Assembly: GCA_022829145.1 (NCBI GenBank)
Contig: CM040764.1
Coordinates: forward strand, 12,854,049 to 12,918,048
Length of the DNA: 64,000 nt
Reading direction: 5' to 3'
From: Albula goreensis
Taxonomy: Eukaryota; Chordata; Actinopteri; Albuliformes; Albulidae
The notes beneath the pieces are model-generated. The model worked only from the letters and a program-made list of their open reading frames with translations. It searched no databases and was not told the DNA's origin. Position 1 is the stretch's first letter. Each line of letters opens with the position of its first letter. Of the stretch, positions 1 through 11,249 are shown piece after piece. The position numbers were made by a program, and so were the translations under genes.

Positions 1-106
1 GCAGTAAGTTTCTTTATGTCTGTGTGTACTTGTCTGAGCCTGTATCTCCCCTGGTGTGTTTGTGTGTTTCTGCGTTTATTCCCTTCCCTTTTTTGATTCA
101 GTCATA

Positions 107-289
107 TTTGTAGGCAGGGACGTGCACACCTTCGTGCCATTGTTGCCCAGGCAACGGCCCATTTGCCCTCTTTTGGTCAAGCTGCCCTCTGAAGGATCTT
201 GATAGCCGGGATTAGCCATTATTAGCACTAATAGAGCACTGGTAGAGCCACTGCCCCTCCGAACGTCTGTGCATGTCACTATTTTTAGG
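107..289. mobile_element. Complete short hAT-type MITE (115-281) with 8-bp target duplication
   Basis: The element is 167 bp. It starts CAGGGACGTGCACA at 115, and its other end, read on the minus strand, is a degraded copy of the same terminus (TAGTGACATGCACAGA). It is flanked by 8-bp repeats that match at 7 of 8 positions: TTTGTAGG at 107-114 and TTTTTAGG at 282-289. An 8-bp duplication with CAG-type ends is typical of hAT elements. There is no coding capacity, so this is a non-autonomous copy that was moved by a transposase encoded elsewhere. The exact family was not assigned. Confidence 0.7.
142..155. promoter_or_regulatory. RFX/X-box-like palindrome inside the MITE
   Basis: GTTGCC and GGCAAC arms are separated by CA, a perfect inverted match to the RFX-factor X-box consensus (GTNRCC, 0-3 nt, RGYAAC). 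It lies inside the MITE at 115-281, so if other copies carry it, the transposon may have spread the site. Binding is inferred from motif only. Confidence 0.4.
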
Positions 290-2691
290 CTTGTTGCAGG
301 ACCCCAGTAATGTAGCAGCCTTTTGCCCCATCTTCTTTTCTACAGTTCCACCAGTCCAGCCATGCTGTCATCGCCTCTCCTCCAGCATTAGGAGAACTCA
401 GAATTCAGCCCTTGTCCCTAGTTTTAAAGACGCTGCAGATGTACCTAAATACACATTTCAAATGATTTTTAAAGTTATCATCGGGTATAACTTTTTGGGG
501 AGTCTGGGACAACAGACTCCGGGACGGAATACTCAAATCTGATTGAGCGCACAATGCACCTTACTCATGCAGCATTTAAATGAAAAGCTATCAAAAGAAG
601 GAGCTTACAAGGTAATGAGCTTCTCCTTACGTTCTCCTGCTCCCCTTCCTCAGGGCTCCGCCGAAGTGCCAGAATGCATAATCTGACAGCATTAAAACCT
701 TCTGCAAGGCCAAAGGACTTCTCCACAACTTTCCTTTTTTTTTTTTTGTCTTTGAACTCACGCAGCGCAGACTTACAGCTTGTCCCCAGCCTGGAGACTG
801 TGGCAGCCGGTCATACCCCTTGTATTGGGTGCCCATTGCTGTGATGCCCAAAGTCTTTCAGCCATGAAACCCACCTAACATCTAACATGCTGGCTGTGAT
901 CCCAGTGCTCACTAAAATGTAGCCTTACCCTGTGCTCAAATACAGAATTCAAATGTTTATACATTTAAAAAAAAACAGCTCCTTGTACAGCAAATACAAT
1001 AAAAACAATGCTTTAAGGGACTATTGCGAATATCAGTGGAGAGTATATAGTGTGTAGTCACGATCCTCAGCTTGGAAAAACACCAGACAGACGGCTGCTG
1101 GCACAGCCAGCTCCATTCCTGCTAGCTCGCTTGGAGGTCGCCTGTTCCATAGAGATGAGGGCAGAGGGGCGTGGCTGCATCAGAGCATGCCTGGGCTTCC
1201 CTGTTGCTGTTACAGACTCATTTGTGGGCATCTTTCCTAACCATGCAGTTCTCTCTCCGCGTTCTCCTGCTTCTCATCTTTCCATCAAACCTGCTGTGGG
1301 CTTCCACCAGTCGCTAACCTCTCTTCACAAAACCAAAATTATGCAAAAGAAAATAATTGGCTGACCCAGTGCCTCTGGGTCATTCTGTGATAATTGGACT
1401 TGTATCCCTTTTTTTCCACCAGCAGAATTTCATTAGCCCTCTTCATCTTTCAGTTTGTCTGTGGCTTCCCTTTTGCGCATTGATAATTGCTTCTGATTGG
1501 CCGGTAATGATGGTTTTTGATATGCTGTCCGCTCGGAGCGCGCTCCTGCTCATCTGCAGTCTGCAGGCGTGTGTGGCTGGGCTTCCCTGGCTGGGATCTC
1601 TCCTGAAGAACCTCATTTCCAGCCCGACATTCTAAGGTTGCGTCAACGCGAATCAACACTTTCCTGACAACTACGCTAGTGGACCGTTTGGACTGTTCTA
1701 TCGACTCTAGGCTATTTCAAGGAAAGGGTTATTTTAGGACAATGAAGGTTATGAAATACCGTACTGCTTAATATAATGCTGTTGTATCTGATGCTCTTCA
1801 AATGTGCCAGTACTACATAACTTGGTTTGCAGAAAAAGACAGCCCATCAAAGGACATAGGGAAATACATTGTTAAAAAAATTGTTAAAACAGAGTAAACT
1901 GTTTTTGACTGAAATACTAGAGCCGCTTTGAAATTTTTCTTATGCTACAGTGAGATATTGTGATATTGTGCACTACATTACACAGTGCTGTAAGAGTCCA
2001 GCTGGAGACTCGCTATAGTTCCCTTGTTGGAATGCGAGCAGGTGCATCTTGGAGATCACAGTACACCAGAGTTTTGCGTGGAGCCTCTCAGAAGTGTCTT
2101 TGTTTTATGTCGTATTACTAGTACAGACGGCCTTTCCTCATCATCGCGTGTTTAGTTTTTTAATTTGTTAATATTCATTCGCATCTTATTGATGGTGTTG
2201 TACAAAGTAATGATACATTTTGCCGTAAGGCTGCAAAGGAATGCTGAATGAAAGGAGTCTTAATCAGCAGGGCTTCCTGTGCGGAATAACTGATGAATTC
2301 ATTAGAGTAAGCCTGTTTATCATGGAAATTACCAGGGATATGGTGCTCTCAGGCAAAAGAGGACGGTTCTCTGGGAATACGAGCAATAAGGACGGTGTGC
2401 ATTAATGGAAATAAAAATGATTATCATGTCCAAGGAATCACATCGCATACAATATTACAATGCCTGCAACCTTGGACTTCAGATGGTTTACTTTCTCTTG
2501 GTTAAGAAAATTAAATAAATCAAATAAATTGTGTAAATTGGTTATTTGTGGGTCATATGCATAGAAATGAAGCACGGCCTCTGACTCCATTCGGCTTCAA
2601 TAGATAAATGACATTCCCCTACAACTGACCCTTCTGTTGTCTGCCTTCATACTATGCTGTGAAAACTATGTGTCTGATCTATGTATACCTG

Positions 2692-2760
2692 TACATGCGT
2701 GGGATGTGTGAAGTGTATATGTGGCACATGCATGCGTGTGTGCGTGCATGTGTGTGAGTG
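2692..2760. repeat. TG/CATG-rich alternating tract (CA-rich in the CELF pre-mRNA)
   Basis: An imperfect alternating purine-pyrimidine run with TGTG, GCATGC and GTGCGTG units. In the minus-strand transcript it reads CA-rich and starts about 38 nt past the donor of the 80-nt exon. CA-rich intronic RNA is a known hnRNP L ligand. A splicing role here is inference. Confidence 0.75.
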
Positions 2761-2797
2761 GGAATAGTTTGGGAAGATGATGAGGAGGTATACTCAC

Positions 2798-2877
2798 TGG
2801 CATGGTCTGGCTGCCATGAAGTGCGCTGATGGCAGACTGAGCTTCAGCATGTGTGGAGAACTTTACAAAAGCACAGC
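2798..2877 (-). CDS. celf5: CELF-family RNA-binding protein, RRM2 second half (80-nt exon)
   Basis: This internal coding exon gives 26 codons after two phase bases. They encode [20 protein letters not shown] followed by GSQTMP, the second half of RRM2. With the KG supplied by the previous exon it completes RNP1 (K-G-C-A-F-V-K-F), the aromatic strand that stacks on RNA bases. The acceptor TTTTACAG lies directly before 2877 and the donor GTGAGT directly after 2798. It enters in phase 1 and leaves in phase 0. CELF proteins bind UGU-rich RNA and control splicing, stability and translation. LHGSQTMP excludes CELF3 (LHSSRTLP) and CELF6 (LHGSRTMA). FVKFS fits CELF5 better than CELF4 (FVKYS). Family membership is close to certain; the paralogue is probable. 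The acceptor tract is unusually UGU-rich (see findings). Confidence 0.93.
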
Positions 2878-4152
2878 CTGTAAAACACATACATACACAA
2901 AGCAGCTAAGAGGATGCAACCAAGTGAAGAAGTCCAGTTTTTCAACAAGCTACCTGACAGTAATATATAGTTTTCCATATGTTTCAGCTCATAATCAATC
3001 TTTGCAGTCTTAAGGGTGTCAATAGTTCTGTATATGGCTCTTTTAAAACACTCAAGGCTGTCAGTCAGAGATGTGTTTTAAGAAAAAGCAGATGACTTTG
3101 ACAGAAGTTCAGTTCTGTACATAAGTTGAATAGGGGTCAAATGAAAGTGATTTCAGCTTCCCGTGTTTTCCTATATGCGCCACTGGAGTAATTCACACAT
3201 CTGTCATTACTTTGCGTGTGACCTCATGTGACCGTCAATCTCACAGCAGACGCTTCAGCCACCAAATTATTCCATAGTAATTTTCCTATGGCCGGCTGGG
3301 GAATTTGCAGTGCGGGACATGAAAACTAAACACTGTCACTGAGCTGTGAAAAAGGTGACACTGGTTTTCTGTGCACCAGAAAGAATCCTGTGAAACAGGG
3401 TTCGGCCCTCTTCATGGTCAGTGATGTGAGGTCTGCATCAGCAGTTCTGTACTGTCAGTGTTTCATGCTCTGCGATGTTTTTTTTTTTTTGGGAGATAGA
3501 AGTTTAAAAAAACACCAACATTTTCTGGAAATATTCAGAAAATTTAAATGTCAAAATTTCACATATTTTCATTTTCACATTTCACATTGTACTGTTTGAT
3601 CTTGAACAACCGATAAAGTGTTTTGTTGGACATACTGTAGCCAGCACACACTAAAGTCGACTGGTTTTGCTAGGCAGATTTATGAATACTTTGAACATCC
3701 AGCCACCTTTCCCAGGGTTTTATTGTCTTGTAGGGCCTGCACATTGATTTGAAAGATTAAATTAGTATTCTCTCTACTGGAGTAGTTCCAGAGGCATGTC
3801 ATTAAATTAACAGAATCAGATTTCCAGTGGTGCTGCTGCAAAGGCCTGTACTCTCTCCAGGTAGTAGAGCCATTTGCCTTTGAATACATGCAGGCAATAT
3901 GATTGAAAATACGATTTTGTAATTCATGTTTGAGTTGCAACAACAGTCCTAGAGGTGCCTGGAGAATAATGTTTTCAAACATTGGGGAATGTTACAGTAG
4001 TGAAAACAGAAAAACATGACATCACCCAGTGTCATTAATCACAAAAAGACCTGTAAGATTGTCCGTTCAAGTAATATTTATGTTAGTATATGAACACAGG
4101 CGTTCAGAAGTGATGTTGTGAGTTACACGTGTGTGACTTAGGATTCCCTGAC
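2878..4152 (-). other. 1,275-nt intron splitting RRM2 within its RNP1 motif
   Basis: The donor is AAAG/GTCAGG at 4153/4152 and the acceptor TTTTACAG ends at 2878. The intron falls inside the glycine codon of the RNP1 lysine-glycine pair. Content is plain: a poly-T run at 3479-3490, a small palindrome with CCATAG and CTATGG arms near 3273-3292, and no recognisable mobile element. Open frames inside it (for example 3680-3982 minus) resemble no protein family I know. Confidence 0.9.
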
Positions 4153-4281
4153 CTTTGCTGTTTCCATCAGGACCTCTTAGTACGGTGCACTCTTCGATGA
4201 CTCCATAAGGCTCAAAGAGACGGAACATGTCCTCCTCCGTCTGCTGTTTGTTTAGCATCCCCACAAACAGCTTCCTGTCTT
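4153..4281 (-). CDS. celf5: CELF-family RNA-binding protein, RRM2 first half (129-nt exon)
   Basis: This internal exon encodes, after two phase bases, 42 codons starting [13 protein letters not shown] and running through [20 protein letters not shown] to NSK, plus one base of the next glycine. It holds beta strand 1 with the RNP2 motif (LFVGML), helix 1 and beta 2 of RRM2. The acceptor is TTTGTTCCAG before 4281 after a good pyrimidine tract; the donor is GTCAGG after 4153. It begins and ends in phase 1, so skipping it keeps the frame but removes 43 residues including RNP2. LNKQQ is the CELF4/5 form (CELF3 and CELF6 have LGKQQ). [14 protein letters not shown] is closest to CELF5; CELF4 has CTILRG. 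Confidence 0.95.
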
Positions 4282-4489
4282 CTGGAACAAAAGAAAAAAA
4301 CTGATGAGGGGAAATAAAGAGATTCCCAGACCCCCGTTCTCCTCTTCCCCCCTTCATATTAACATTTCATATAAGGCAAATCTAATTATCTTTTAACTGG
4401 AGTTCTGCTCAGCCACTGTAAAATGGAGATGTAGCCCTGGCACTGACAGCAGTTTTTCTTTCTTTTCTTTTTCTTCATAGTCTTTTTTT

Positions 4490-4690
4490 TGGGTCCAATC
4501 AGTTTTTTTTTCTTTCTCGCACGGTTGTGTCATGGCACCTCGTCCCCGTAACTGGGGCGACAGCAGGCGAGGCTCGCTTTAATTCGCGGGATAATTGGGT
4601 TTGTTCACGTATGTGTTTCGGTCTCCGGGCTGACCCGGGGCGAGGCTGAGTGCGGCTCCGTGCTCATTCCTGCTCATGATGATCAGAGCA
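4490..4690. other. CpG-retaining complex block upstream of the 129-nt exon
   Basis: The stretch around 4520-4665 carries many CpGs (TCGCACGG, CCCGTAACTGGGGCGAC, TTCGCGGG, CCCGGGGCGAGG) in an otherwise CpG-poor intron. It is not a simple repeat and shows no coding frame. It could be an intronic regulatory element. No conservation evidence is available. Confidence 0.3.
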
Positions 4691-4715
4691 AAGCTGATCA
4701 AGTGCTGCTCATCGC

Positions 4716-4951
4716 CCCATCTCTCTCTCATCTCCATCTCCCCCTCTCCCTCTCTCCATCTCTCTCCCTCTCTCTGTCACTCTATCTCTCCATCTCTCTC
4801 CCTCTCTCTCTCTGTCCTCATCTCTCTCTCCCTCTCTCTCTCTGTCCTCATCTCTCTCTCCCTCTCTCCCCCTCTCCCTCTCTCCATCTCTCTCCCTCTC
4901 TCTCTCACCTCCCTCCCCTCTCTCTCTCTCTCTCTCTCCCCATCTCTCTCT
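4716..4951. repeat. CT-rich polypyrimidine satellite-like tract
   Basis: About 235 bp of almost pure pyrimidine on the plus strand, built from CTCTCTCC, CCATCTCT and CTGTCCTCAT units, with an internal near-duplicate block at about 4800-4860. In the CELF transcript it reads as a purine (GA) run about 435-670 nt upstream of the 129-nt exon acceptor. Long mirror-like homopurine-homopyrimidine DNA can form triplex (H-DNA). The 97-aa and 104-aa Leu/Ser/Pro frames over it are repeat artefacts. Confidence 0.9.
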
Positions 4952-5631
4952 GATACAGAACCAGCTTTAGGCAGTCACGTTAAAGCATAACTGCTGACCT
5001 ACAGCATTAATGAATATGGCATACTAAATTCTACATTTTTCCTTTTTCCCCCCCACTTGCCCGGCTTTATTGCTGCTGATCCAGTGTTTTCATCATGTGC
5101 AAAGCAATCAAACTCCACGATGAACAAAGACTGCAACCAGGCCAGAGGATTACGCTGGATCTTTTACTGTTTGATGGCTGTTGTATATAGATCATATGAC
5201 CAATATATCCATGTGATTTTCATTCATGTTAACTGTTATAATGTACTGGAGAGGAGGATATTGTAATGAGGCATAATAATGAATGATACAAGCTTGGTGA
5301 TGTGATGAAAGCTCGCCACTCAGCACATATAAGGTCATAATTTACCTCCTCTCTATAGGGTATCAAGCCCGGACTCAATTGCTCCAAGGGTCTCTGTCTG
5401 AACTATGTGACCTTGCAAGCTGTTCCTCTCACTGACACTCTGTTAACACATCTGAATGTTCACAGCTACGCATGTTTGGTCTAGGTACAGGCACAGACTG
5501 AACAAAAACCTGCACCCAAAAAAAAAAAGTCTTCATAATCTCAGAATAGAATTGTCTGCTGTTAACAATGTTCCCTCTTGACTATGGTGACACATAGTAT
5601 GTTTGTGTGACTGTAGGGCTTGCTGTCGATG
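4952..5631. other. Plain intronic sequence
   Basis: AT-rich, with a C-run at 5049-5055 and an A-run at 5518-5528. I see no exon, mobile element or repeat in it. Confidence 0.6.
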
Positions 5632-5795
5632 AGTGTGTGCATGCATGCATACATGTGTGTTTGTGTGTGTGTGTGCATGTATGAATGCATGTGTGCATTC
5701 ATGTGTGTGTAAGTGTGCTTTGTGCATGCATGCATGCATGCATGCGTGTGTTTGTGTTTATGCATGCGTATGTGCATGCATGCGTGCGTGTGAGT
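5632..5795. repeat. TG/CATG alternating tract, inverted relative to 8560-8753
   Basis: An imperfect alternating run with TGTG and GCATGCATGC units (four CATG units in a row near 5724-5743). In the pre-mRNA it is CA/GCAUGC-rich. GCATG is also the RBFOX core motif, but it is palindrome-linked here and part of a simple repeat. Open frames over it (99-158 aa) are repeat artefacts. Confidence 0.85.
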
Positions 5796-6126
5796 TTGGG
5801 CTTTGCTGCTGCCCACACCCCCTCTGCCTCCCCAAAAGCGGAAGCTGTGCCATGCCTCCTGGGTACAGGCCCTTGCTTCAGCTCCATCCCACGCATCCCA
5901 CAATGCACCTCTCATCTGCTCATGCAGTGTGATCCACCCACAGCCCGCACTTACACAAACACACACGCTATTGTTCGTGGCTCGATCAGAGGGTACAATA
6001 AAACACAATAAATGCAATTGGTGATATTGAATATTCATACTGAGTACGAAGGGTGAAACTCTTGCTCAAACTCAAATGCATGGTCATCTGCATGTAGCCT
6101 ATTAATTACACAGATAATGTAGTTAA

Positions 6127-6192
6127 GGGGGGCAAATTAACCAAAAACCAGAAACGACTGCGGCACTCCAGGTGCAGAGCTGCCTACCCCTG
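6127..6192 (-). mobile_element. hAT-like terminal fragment
   Basis: Read on the minus strand the fragment starts CAGGGGTAGGCAGCTCTGCA at 6192 and continues with a GGAGTGCCGCAG stretch. This resembles the CAGGGGT..GGAG.GCCGC terminus common to fish hAT MITEs. No matching second end was found, so only a half element is supported. Confidence 0.4.
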
Positions 6193-8559
6193 ATCTAGAC
6201 AGATGTTAAGTGAAACAATTCAGTTTAAGTACGTCACTCAAGCGCTGCACAGCAGTGCTCAACCTGGAATTTAGCCTCGCAGCTTTCTAGTTCACAATTC
6301 CTCCCTTGCAACCAGTGCACGACACCATACTGCTGCACTTGATATATGTACTTGTGTAATGGTCTCAAAAATTGTGAAAATCAGCTCAGAAAATTAGCAA
6401 ATAAAAGAAAATTAGTTTGAACTTAAGGCAGGTGGAATTGTTTTGCTGGAAAGCAATGCTGTGGTTTCTAGGCATAAAATTGGTCTGCATAATTGTCTCT
6501 CATCCAGGTCTTGTAGTGTCTCTCCATAATACTCAAAAGGATGAATCATGGGCAGTCACGAATAACACACTTGTAGTTCTCTCACTTTTCTGCATCACGT
6601 TAGGGGACCATTTAAAGACACAGATTCATGTGTTCTGCGTTCTGCTGTAGCAGCCGGTAGCATGACTGAAAAGGACTGATTTGAATACAGGGGTTTTTGC
6701 AGGAGATGGAGGTGTCACTTAATGGTGTTTGTCATGTGCAGTTGATGCTAAAAATGCTGTCTGTGAGGAGGAAAGGGAGAACGCTCGAGTCTCTGCACTC
6801 GGAGATCATATGCACATTCTGCCTGCAAATCTAACAACCCGTGATAATTCATCTCCTTCAGTATTGGGCTGAAAGAAGTACCGCGCTCATCTCCTCATGT
6901 TAACAAGCACATATGAGAAAGAGAGGGAGGGCAAGAGAAATGGAGTATATGAGAGAGAAGGGGAGAAAGAAAAAGAATGACATAAAGTGTGGGAGGGAGG
7001 GAGAGAGAGCGAGAGAGAGACAGAACTTGAGAGAGGCTGTGTGTGCAAGACAGGTTGCCGTGACGACCGCTTGCCGGGCAGATTGCCAGTCACACAGGGG
7101 GGCCCTCCGCCCGTTCTCATGCACCAGGTCTGCTTTTAGGCATTGAGAAAGTGGAAAGACTCTTTTGGCCATAAATGTATGAGATGTATACTCACATGTA
7201 CATCATTATGACATATGCTATCTCATAACTCATCAATACACAGGTTCCCTGTGAAAGCAGCCAGTTACAATGTATACATTTAATAAGTGTTTTTCTAAAT
7301 AAGTAAGACGAGAGATGGTTGGAAGGTGGGATGGGTCGTCCATTTCAGCTCATTTTACCATGACGTGTCTCTATGGGTGCTGGACATCAGACATACACAT
7401 AGAATTTGTAATAGTTTTTTTGTTGTTTGTCAAATTATTTTTGTGTCATTTATTTTATCAAGCCATGGGAGCCATACTAGTGTTTTTAAGAATTAAGGAA
7501 AAAACGTCATTATGTCTTCAGGTGTATGTAGGATGCTGTTTTGCCATATTTTGATTATCATATGAAATTGACCCGTTGCTACTGGTGACACCAAACATTC
7601 CACTGCCCAAGCTCACCAGCTTCACCATGGAAACTATGGACCAGTAGAGGCAAAAAAAGGGAGGAAGGAATGAAGAGAATGCTTTCTCCATGATCAGTCT
7701 TTCTCTCTCGTTCTCTTTTCATTTTAGTCAAGACCCAAGAATCGCTCCAGTAGCTCAAAAAATACAGAACCCTGGCGGCTCTTATCTAACATGCTTTTAA
7801 TAGAAATCCTGCTCCTGAGTCATTATGAGCATAACTAAACCACAGCTGGGGGTGGGGGGGGAGGAGGAGGATACGCTTGGCTTCTCAATCTCATCCTGTA
7901 AGAGGCGCACAGTGGCTACCCTGGGCCCAAGCTGCCAGCGTGCCAGTTTAGCACCTGTCCCAAAGATCAGCACCTCATCATGTTCCAGTTATTATCTTGT
8001 TCCAGTTATTTTGGCTTTTTTAAAAAAAAAAAAAAATCCTGCCAGCCGAGTGGGGGCTTAGTGGTGCATGAGGAGGAGGGGCAGGTGGGGGGTTGGCAGC
8101 AGTGCTGAGCAAGTAAGGCACCCCCATTGTGATTGCTCTGTTTGGGAGGGGCAGCGTTGCCAGGTTCCAGGGTCCCCCTTTGGTGACACAGTTCTGGAGT
8201 CAGATCTGAGATGGCAACATTTATTTTTCATTTTTTTTTTACTGGGGGTGAATACTGGGATATTTCTTCGTCGCCATTGGATCTTATTTTAAAGGCCTGC
8301 TTGAAAGGGAAAGTGAAAAAGCCTGCAGACATCACAGTCGCAGACAGGTTTGAGTTTGACCTTTCTCCACTCAGTGCCCGCGATATGGATGTCACAGGCA
8401 GCATAGCACAGCACAGGGAACTGTCACATTACCGTACTGCCACACAGGGTCCTGACAGCACCCATTCCATGTTCTACAGCCCCTACAGTTACCCACGCCT
8501 AGCCTGTAATACCTCGGGGTCCCCAAACACTTCAGCACGAACCCATTTACTATCACACT
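6193..8559. other. Intronic sequence with purine-rich tract at 6915-7040
   Basis: Mostly plain. A G/A-rich run at 6915-7040 holds GAGAGAG and GGGAGGGAGG units. An A-run lies at 8023-8035. A motif near 7621-7635 (TTCACCATGGAAAC) is a near match to an RFX X-box. No mobile element or exon was recognised. The 188-aa frame at 8211-8777 ends in CA-repeat translation and has no family resemblance. Confidence 0.55.
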
Positions 8560-8753
8560 CACATGCACGCATACATGCACACAGAAGCACACACACATAC
8601 ACGCACAGGAGGGTACATACACAGGAGTACATTCACACACACACATGCATACACATGCATGCACATAGGATTACGCACGTATACACACACAGGAGGGTGC
8701 ATAAACAGGTGCACATCCACACGCACACACACACACACACACATACAGAAGCC
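8560..8753. repeat. CA/CATGCA-rich tract
   Basis: An imperfect CA array with CATGCA and GGAGGGTACA interruptions, ending in a pure CA stretch near 8721-8741. It is UG-rich in the CELF pre-mRNA and complementary in kind to the TG/CATG tract at 5632-5795, about 2.8 kb away. Confidence 0.88.
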
Positions 8754-9039
8754 ACAGTGTTTTACTCAGCCAAGTAGCAGAGTGAAGCTAGAGAGACGGT
8801 ACACTGTTGGCTGTTGCATCACCTGTTTAATTTCCTGCATCACCACAGGAGCAGGGGGGAGAACAGAGGAGCTAATCAAACAGTGAAAGGGCCACAAATC
8901 TGGCAAGGGCTGCTGGGAGCATGGGAGGGGGTGGGGGCGGGGATGGGGAGGGCAGGGAAGGGGCGATGTTGCCCAATATTGCGGCTGGATTACATACATT
9001 GTGATCAACTATTCTCTCTGCTCTCCTTGATGACAGAAG

Positions 9040-9320
9040 CTAAAATCTATCAGATTTCTGCTCTGCGCCCCGGCCGCATTTTTATTTATTAACCGCATCG
9101 ACTGGCTTTAATGTTCGGCCCACAAATCTCGGCCGCCAGAGCTCCGCTGGCAGCACTGAGCACACAGCTGCTGGCCGTGGCTGCGGCCTGCTCCACCACT
9201 CCCTGTGAAACCCCCAGTCGGCATAGTGATGGGCATAAGTCTGCGGCTCTCCGCACCATATCTTCAGCGTGTGCTGCCGTCCTGAACACGATGACAAAAC
9301 GAACCAAACCGGAACTGGCT
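9040..9320. promoter_or_regulatory. Candidate conserved non-coding element, CpG-retaining
   Basis: High-complexity sequence with many CpGs (CCCCGGCCGC, ACCGCATCGACTGG, GTTCGGCC, CTCGGCCGCC, AACGAACC) set in a CpG-poor intron. It is open in several frames on both strands, which reflects its base composition more than coding; none of the translations resembles a known family. Candidate enhancer; function unknown. Confidence 0.35.
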
Positions 9321-9372
9321 GCAGAATTTATCAGTAGCTATCGTGTGCGCACATGTACATTCCAATGTGATG

Positions 9373-9407
<35 letters not shown>

Positions 9408-9408
9408 A
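9373..9408. repeat. (TG)n(TA)n microsatellite
   Basis: A TG run passes directly into a TA run and then a short A-run. A compound alternating purine-pyrimidine microsatellite. Confidence 0.9.
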
Positions 9409-11249
9409 AAAAACATGAAATACTGCTCGGTGCCTTTCATTGGCTTCAGTGTATTACCCTGCCTCTCATAAATCCTAAAACTGCTGTGCAATGTCTTTAC
9501 GTGCCATATATAAACATGTGTGCTGTTGCAGTAGTTTTATATGGCCTTCTTTCACAGTTACATTTATCCATTTTTTTTCTTGCCATTGGTGATTAAATGT
9601 GGGTATATACTGTATAGTATATATGTATAGAACTACATTCAGCTGCTCCTCTGGTTGCTTTGTTTTTTTTTTAATTACTGCCCTAATAGTGGTAATTGGT
9701 ATATTTACCTTTCTATCGTTTTTTTTTTGTGGACACAACCAGAATTGTGAAGGTCAGTGATAATTTGTCAGCTTTTAACTTTCTTACAGATTTAGCTTTT
9801 ATTTTATTTAACCCTCTCACAGTACATTGCCTTGAACTGGAAAGTTTGCAAATCACTTTCTACACCACTGGGGGACACAGGTGTAGGCAGAAAGCAGACG
9901 CCATCTTTGCTTCCACCAATTTTTCCTCTTCTCCTCCACCAATCCCCTACCAGCTGCTTTACACTCAGTCTTCCATGACCCCGGAATTCTGAACAGCTAA
10001 TGATTCTGTTTCGTGCTGTGGATTTGTCCTCTCCCTAGTAGTATTTAGCTTTTTTATTTTTTTTTTATTGTTTTTTTTTTTTTTAAACTTTTGTCTGAGC
10101 CATGAGCTAAAAATGAGGCCATGTATTTGAGTATTACAGTCCTCAGCCCTTTTGGATTATAAGGCAGACCCCAATATAAACCATCAGGATAGAGGAGGGA
10201 CAAACAGGTAAAATTCTGAGAGGGGGAGGAAAAGGGGGGGGGAGTGAGGGATAGGGAGAGACGGGGGGTGAAAGAAAGGGATTTAAACTGGTGGAAGTGA
10301 GAGAAGCTAAGCGGATTATCTTCATTGCACTGTGCAGGAGAAAGCTGAGATTGGTGTAGATCCTGCAGCCCCCGGTTTGGAAGTGGCTCGGAGGCTGATC
10401 TATGCGTTGAGCAAGCGAGCCCCTTATACAGGGGGTGATGGGGCGGGCCCTCATGTGGTGAGGGTTTTGGCTGGGGTACGCTCTCTGTGGTGATGGGGAG
10501 AGTCATCCACCCTGTGCACCGTACTGAGGATTTCAGACTGACAAGGGGCTGCAGTGTCTGGATTTTGGAGATTTATTTTCAATCAGAAATGATGGTCAGT
10601 ATTCAATCATTTCTTCAGTTGTCCTTAACTTTGGCTCATGATTAAATGCAGGTGTTCATTTTTATCATCATTGACACAGTTTTTGTGAGTTCAGATCCCG
10701 GAATTGTGAAAAGGTACTTGCCAAATGTTCTTTCACAGAAAAAAAGCATAGCACTTGCATTCAGTCGTAGGTAAAATTTTAAGGACAAATGCTGACTAAA
10801 TCCCAGCCGGGGTGTGTGGAGTTTTAGTCAGTCAGTGACTTAATTTAATTGCTTTACTGCTGAAACTTACCGAAAAAAGCAGCTGATACCGCAGCCCTGC
10901 AGGACCGGAGCCTGACACCCCAGCTTCACACTCTTAACACCCCCTTAAGGTCCACCCCCTTCATCCATATTCATCCTCTCTTCTCAAGGTGTGTTAAAAA
11001 TGCTGCTCCTTGCTGCACCCTTAACTCTCAAAACTGCAGTGTTCACATTTAAGACCCAGAAAAAAATATGCTGGGTAAGGTAAAAAAAAAAAAACCACCA
11101 ATAAAAAATAAATTCATAAACACTTAAGCCCCAAAGCATGTCAAAGAACATTTTTGTAATTCCATTTTAACCTTCTTTAATATTTATCTAACCTTTCTTA
11201 AGTATGTGTCCTCTCATAGTATGTTGGCTCATGGGGGTGAAAATGTTGC
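9409..11249. other. Plain intronic sequence with T-runs and a G-rich stretch
   Basis: Several T-runs occur (9719-9728, 10045-10084) and a G/A-rich patch lies at 10215-10270. No exon or mobile element was recognised. The 150-aa minus frame at 10054-10506 is rich in Pro/Ser/Leu from the G/A-rich patch and is not credible as a gene. Confidence 0.5.

Larger units (their letters stand above)
1..2797 (-). other. Intron segment downstream of the 80-nt CELF exon
   Basis: This is the start of the intron that follows the exon ending at 2798. The donor GTGAGT begins at 2797. The next CELF exon, which in the family begins with a GASSSLVVKF-type peptide, was searched for by eye on the minus strand and not found, so it should lie beyond position 1. 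Apart from the MITE at 115-281 and the alternating tract at 2692-2760, the segment is ordinary AT-rich intronic sequence. The open frames in it are short and look like nothing known. Confidence 0.85.

Noticed and set aside
4660-4990. Leu/Ser/Pro-rich 97-104 aa frames
   Set aside because: Translations of the CT-rich tract.
5562-6038. 158-aa minus-strand frame with His/Cys repeats
   Set aside because: Mostly TG/CATG simple repeat; no family resemblance in the rest.
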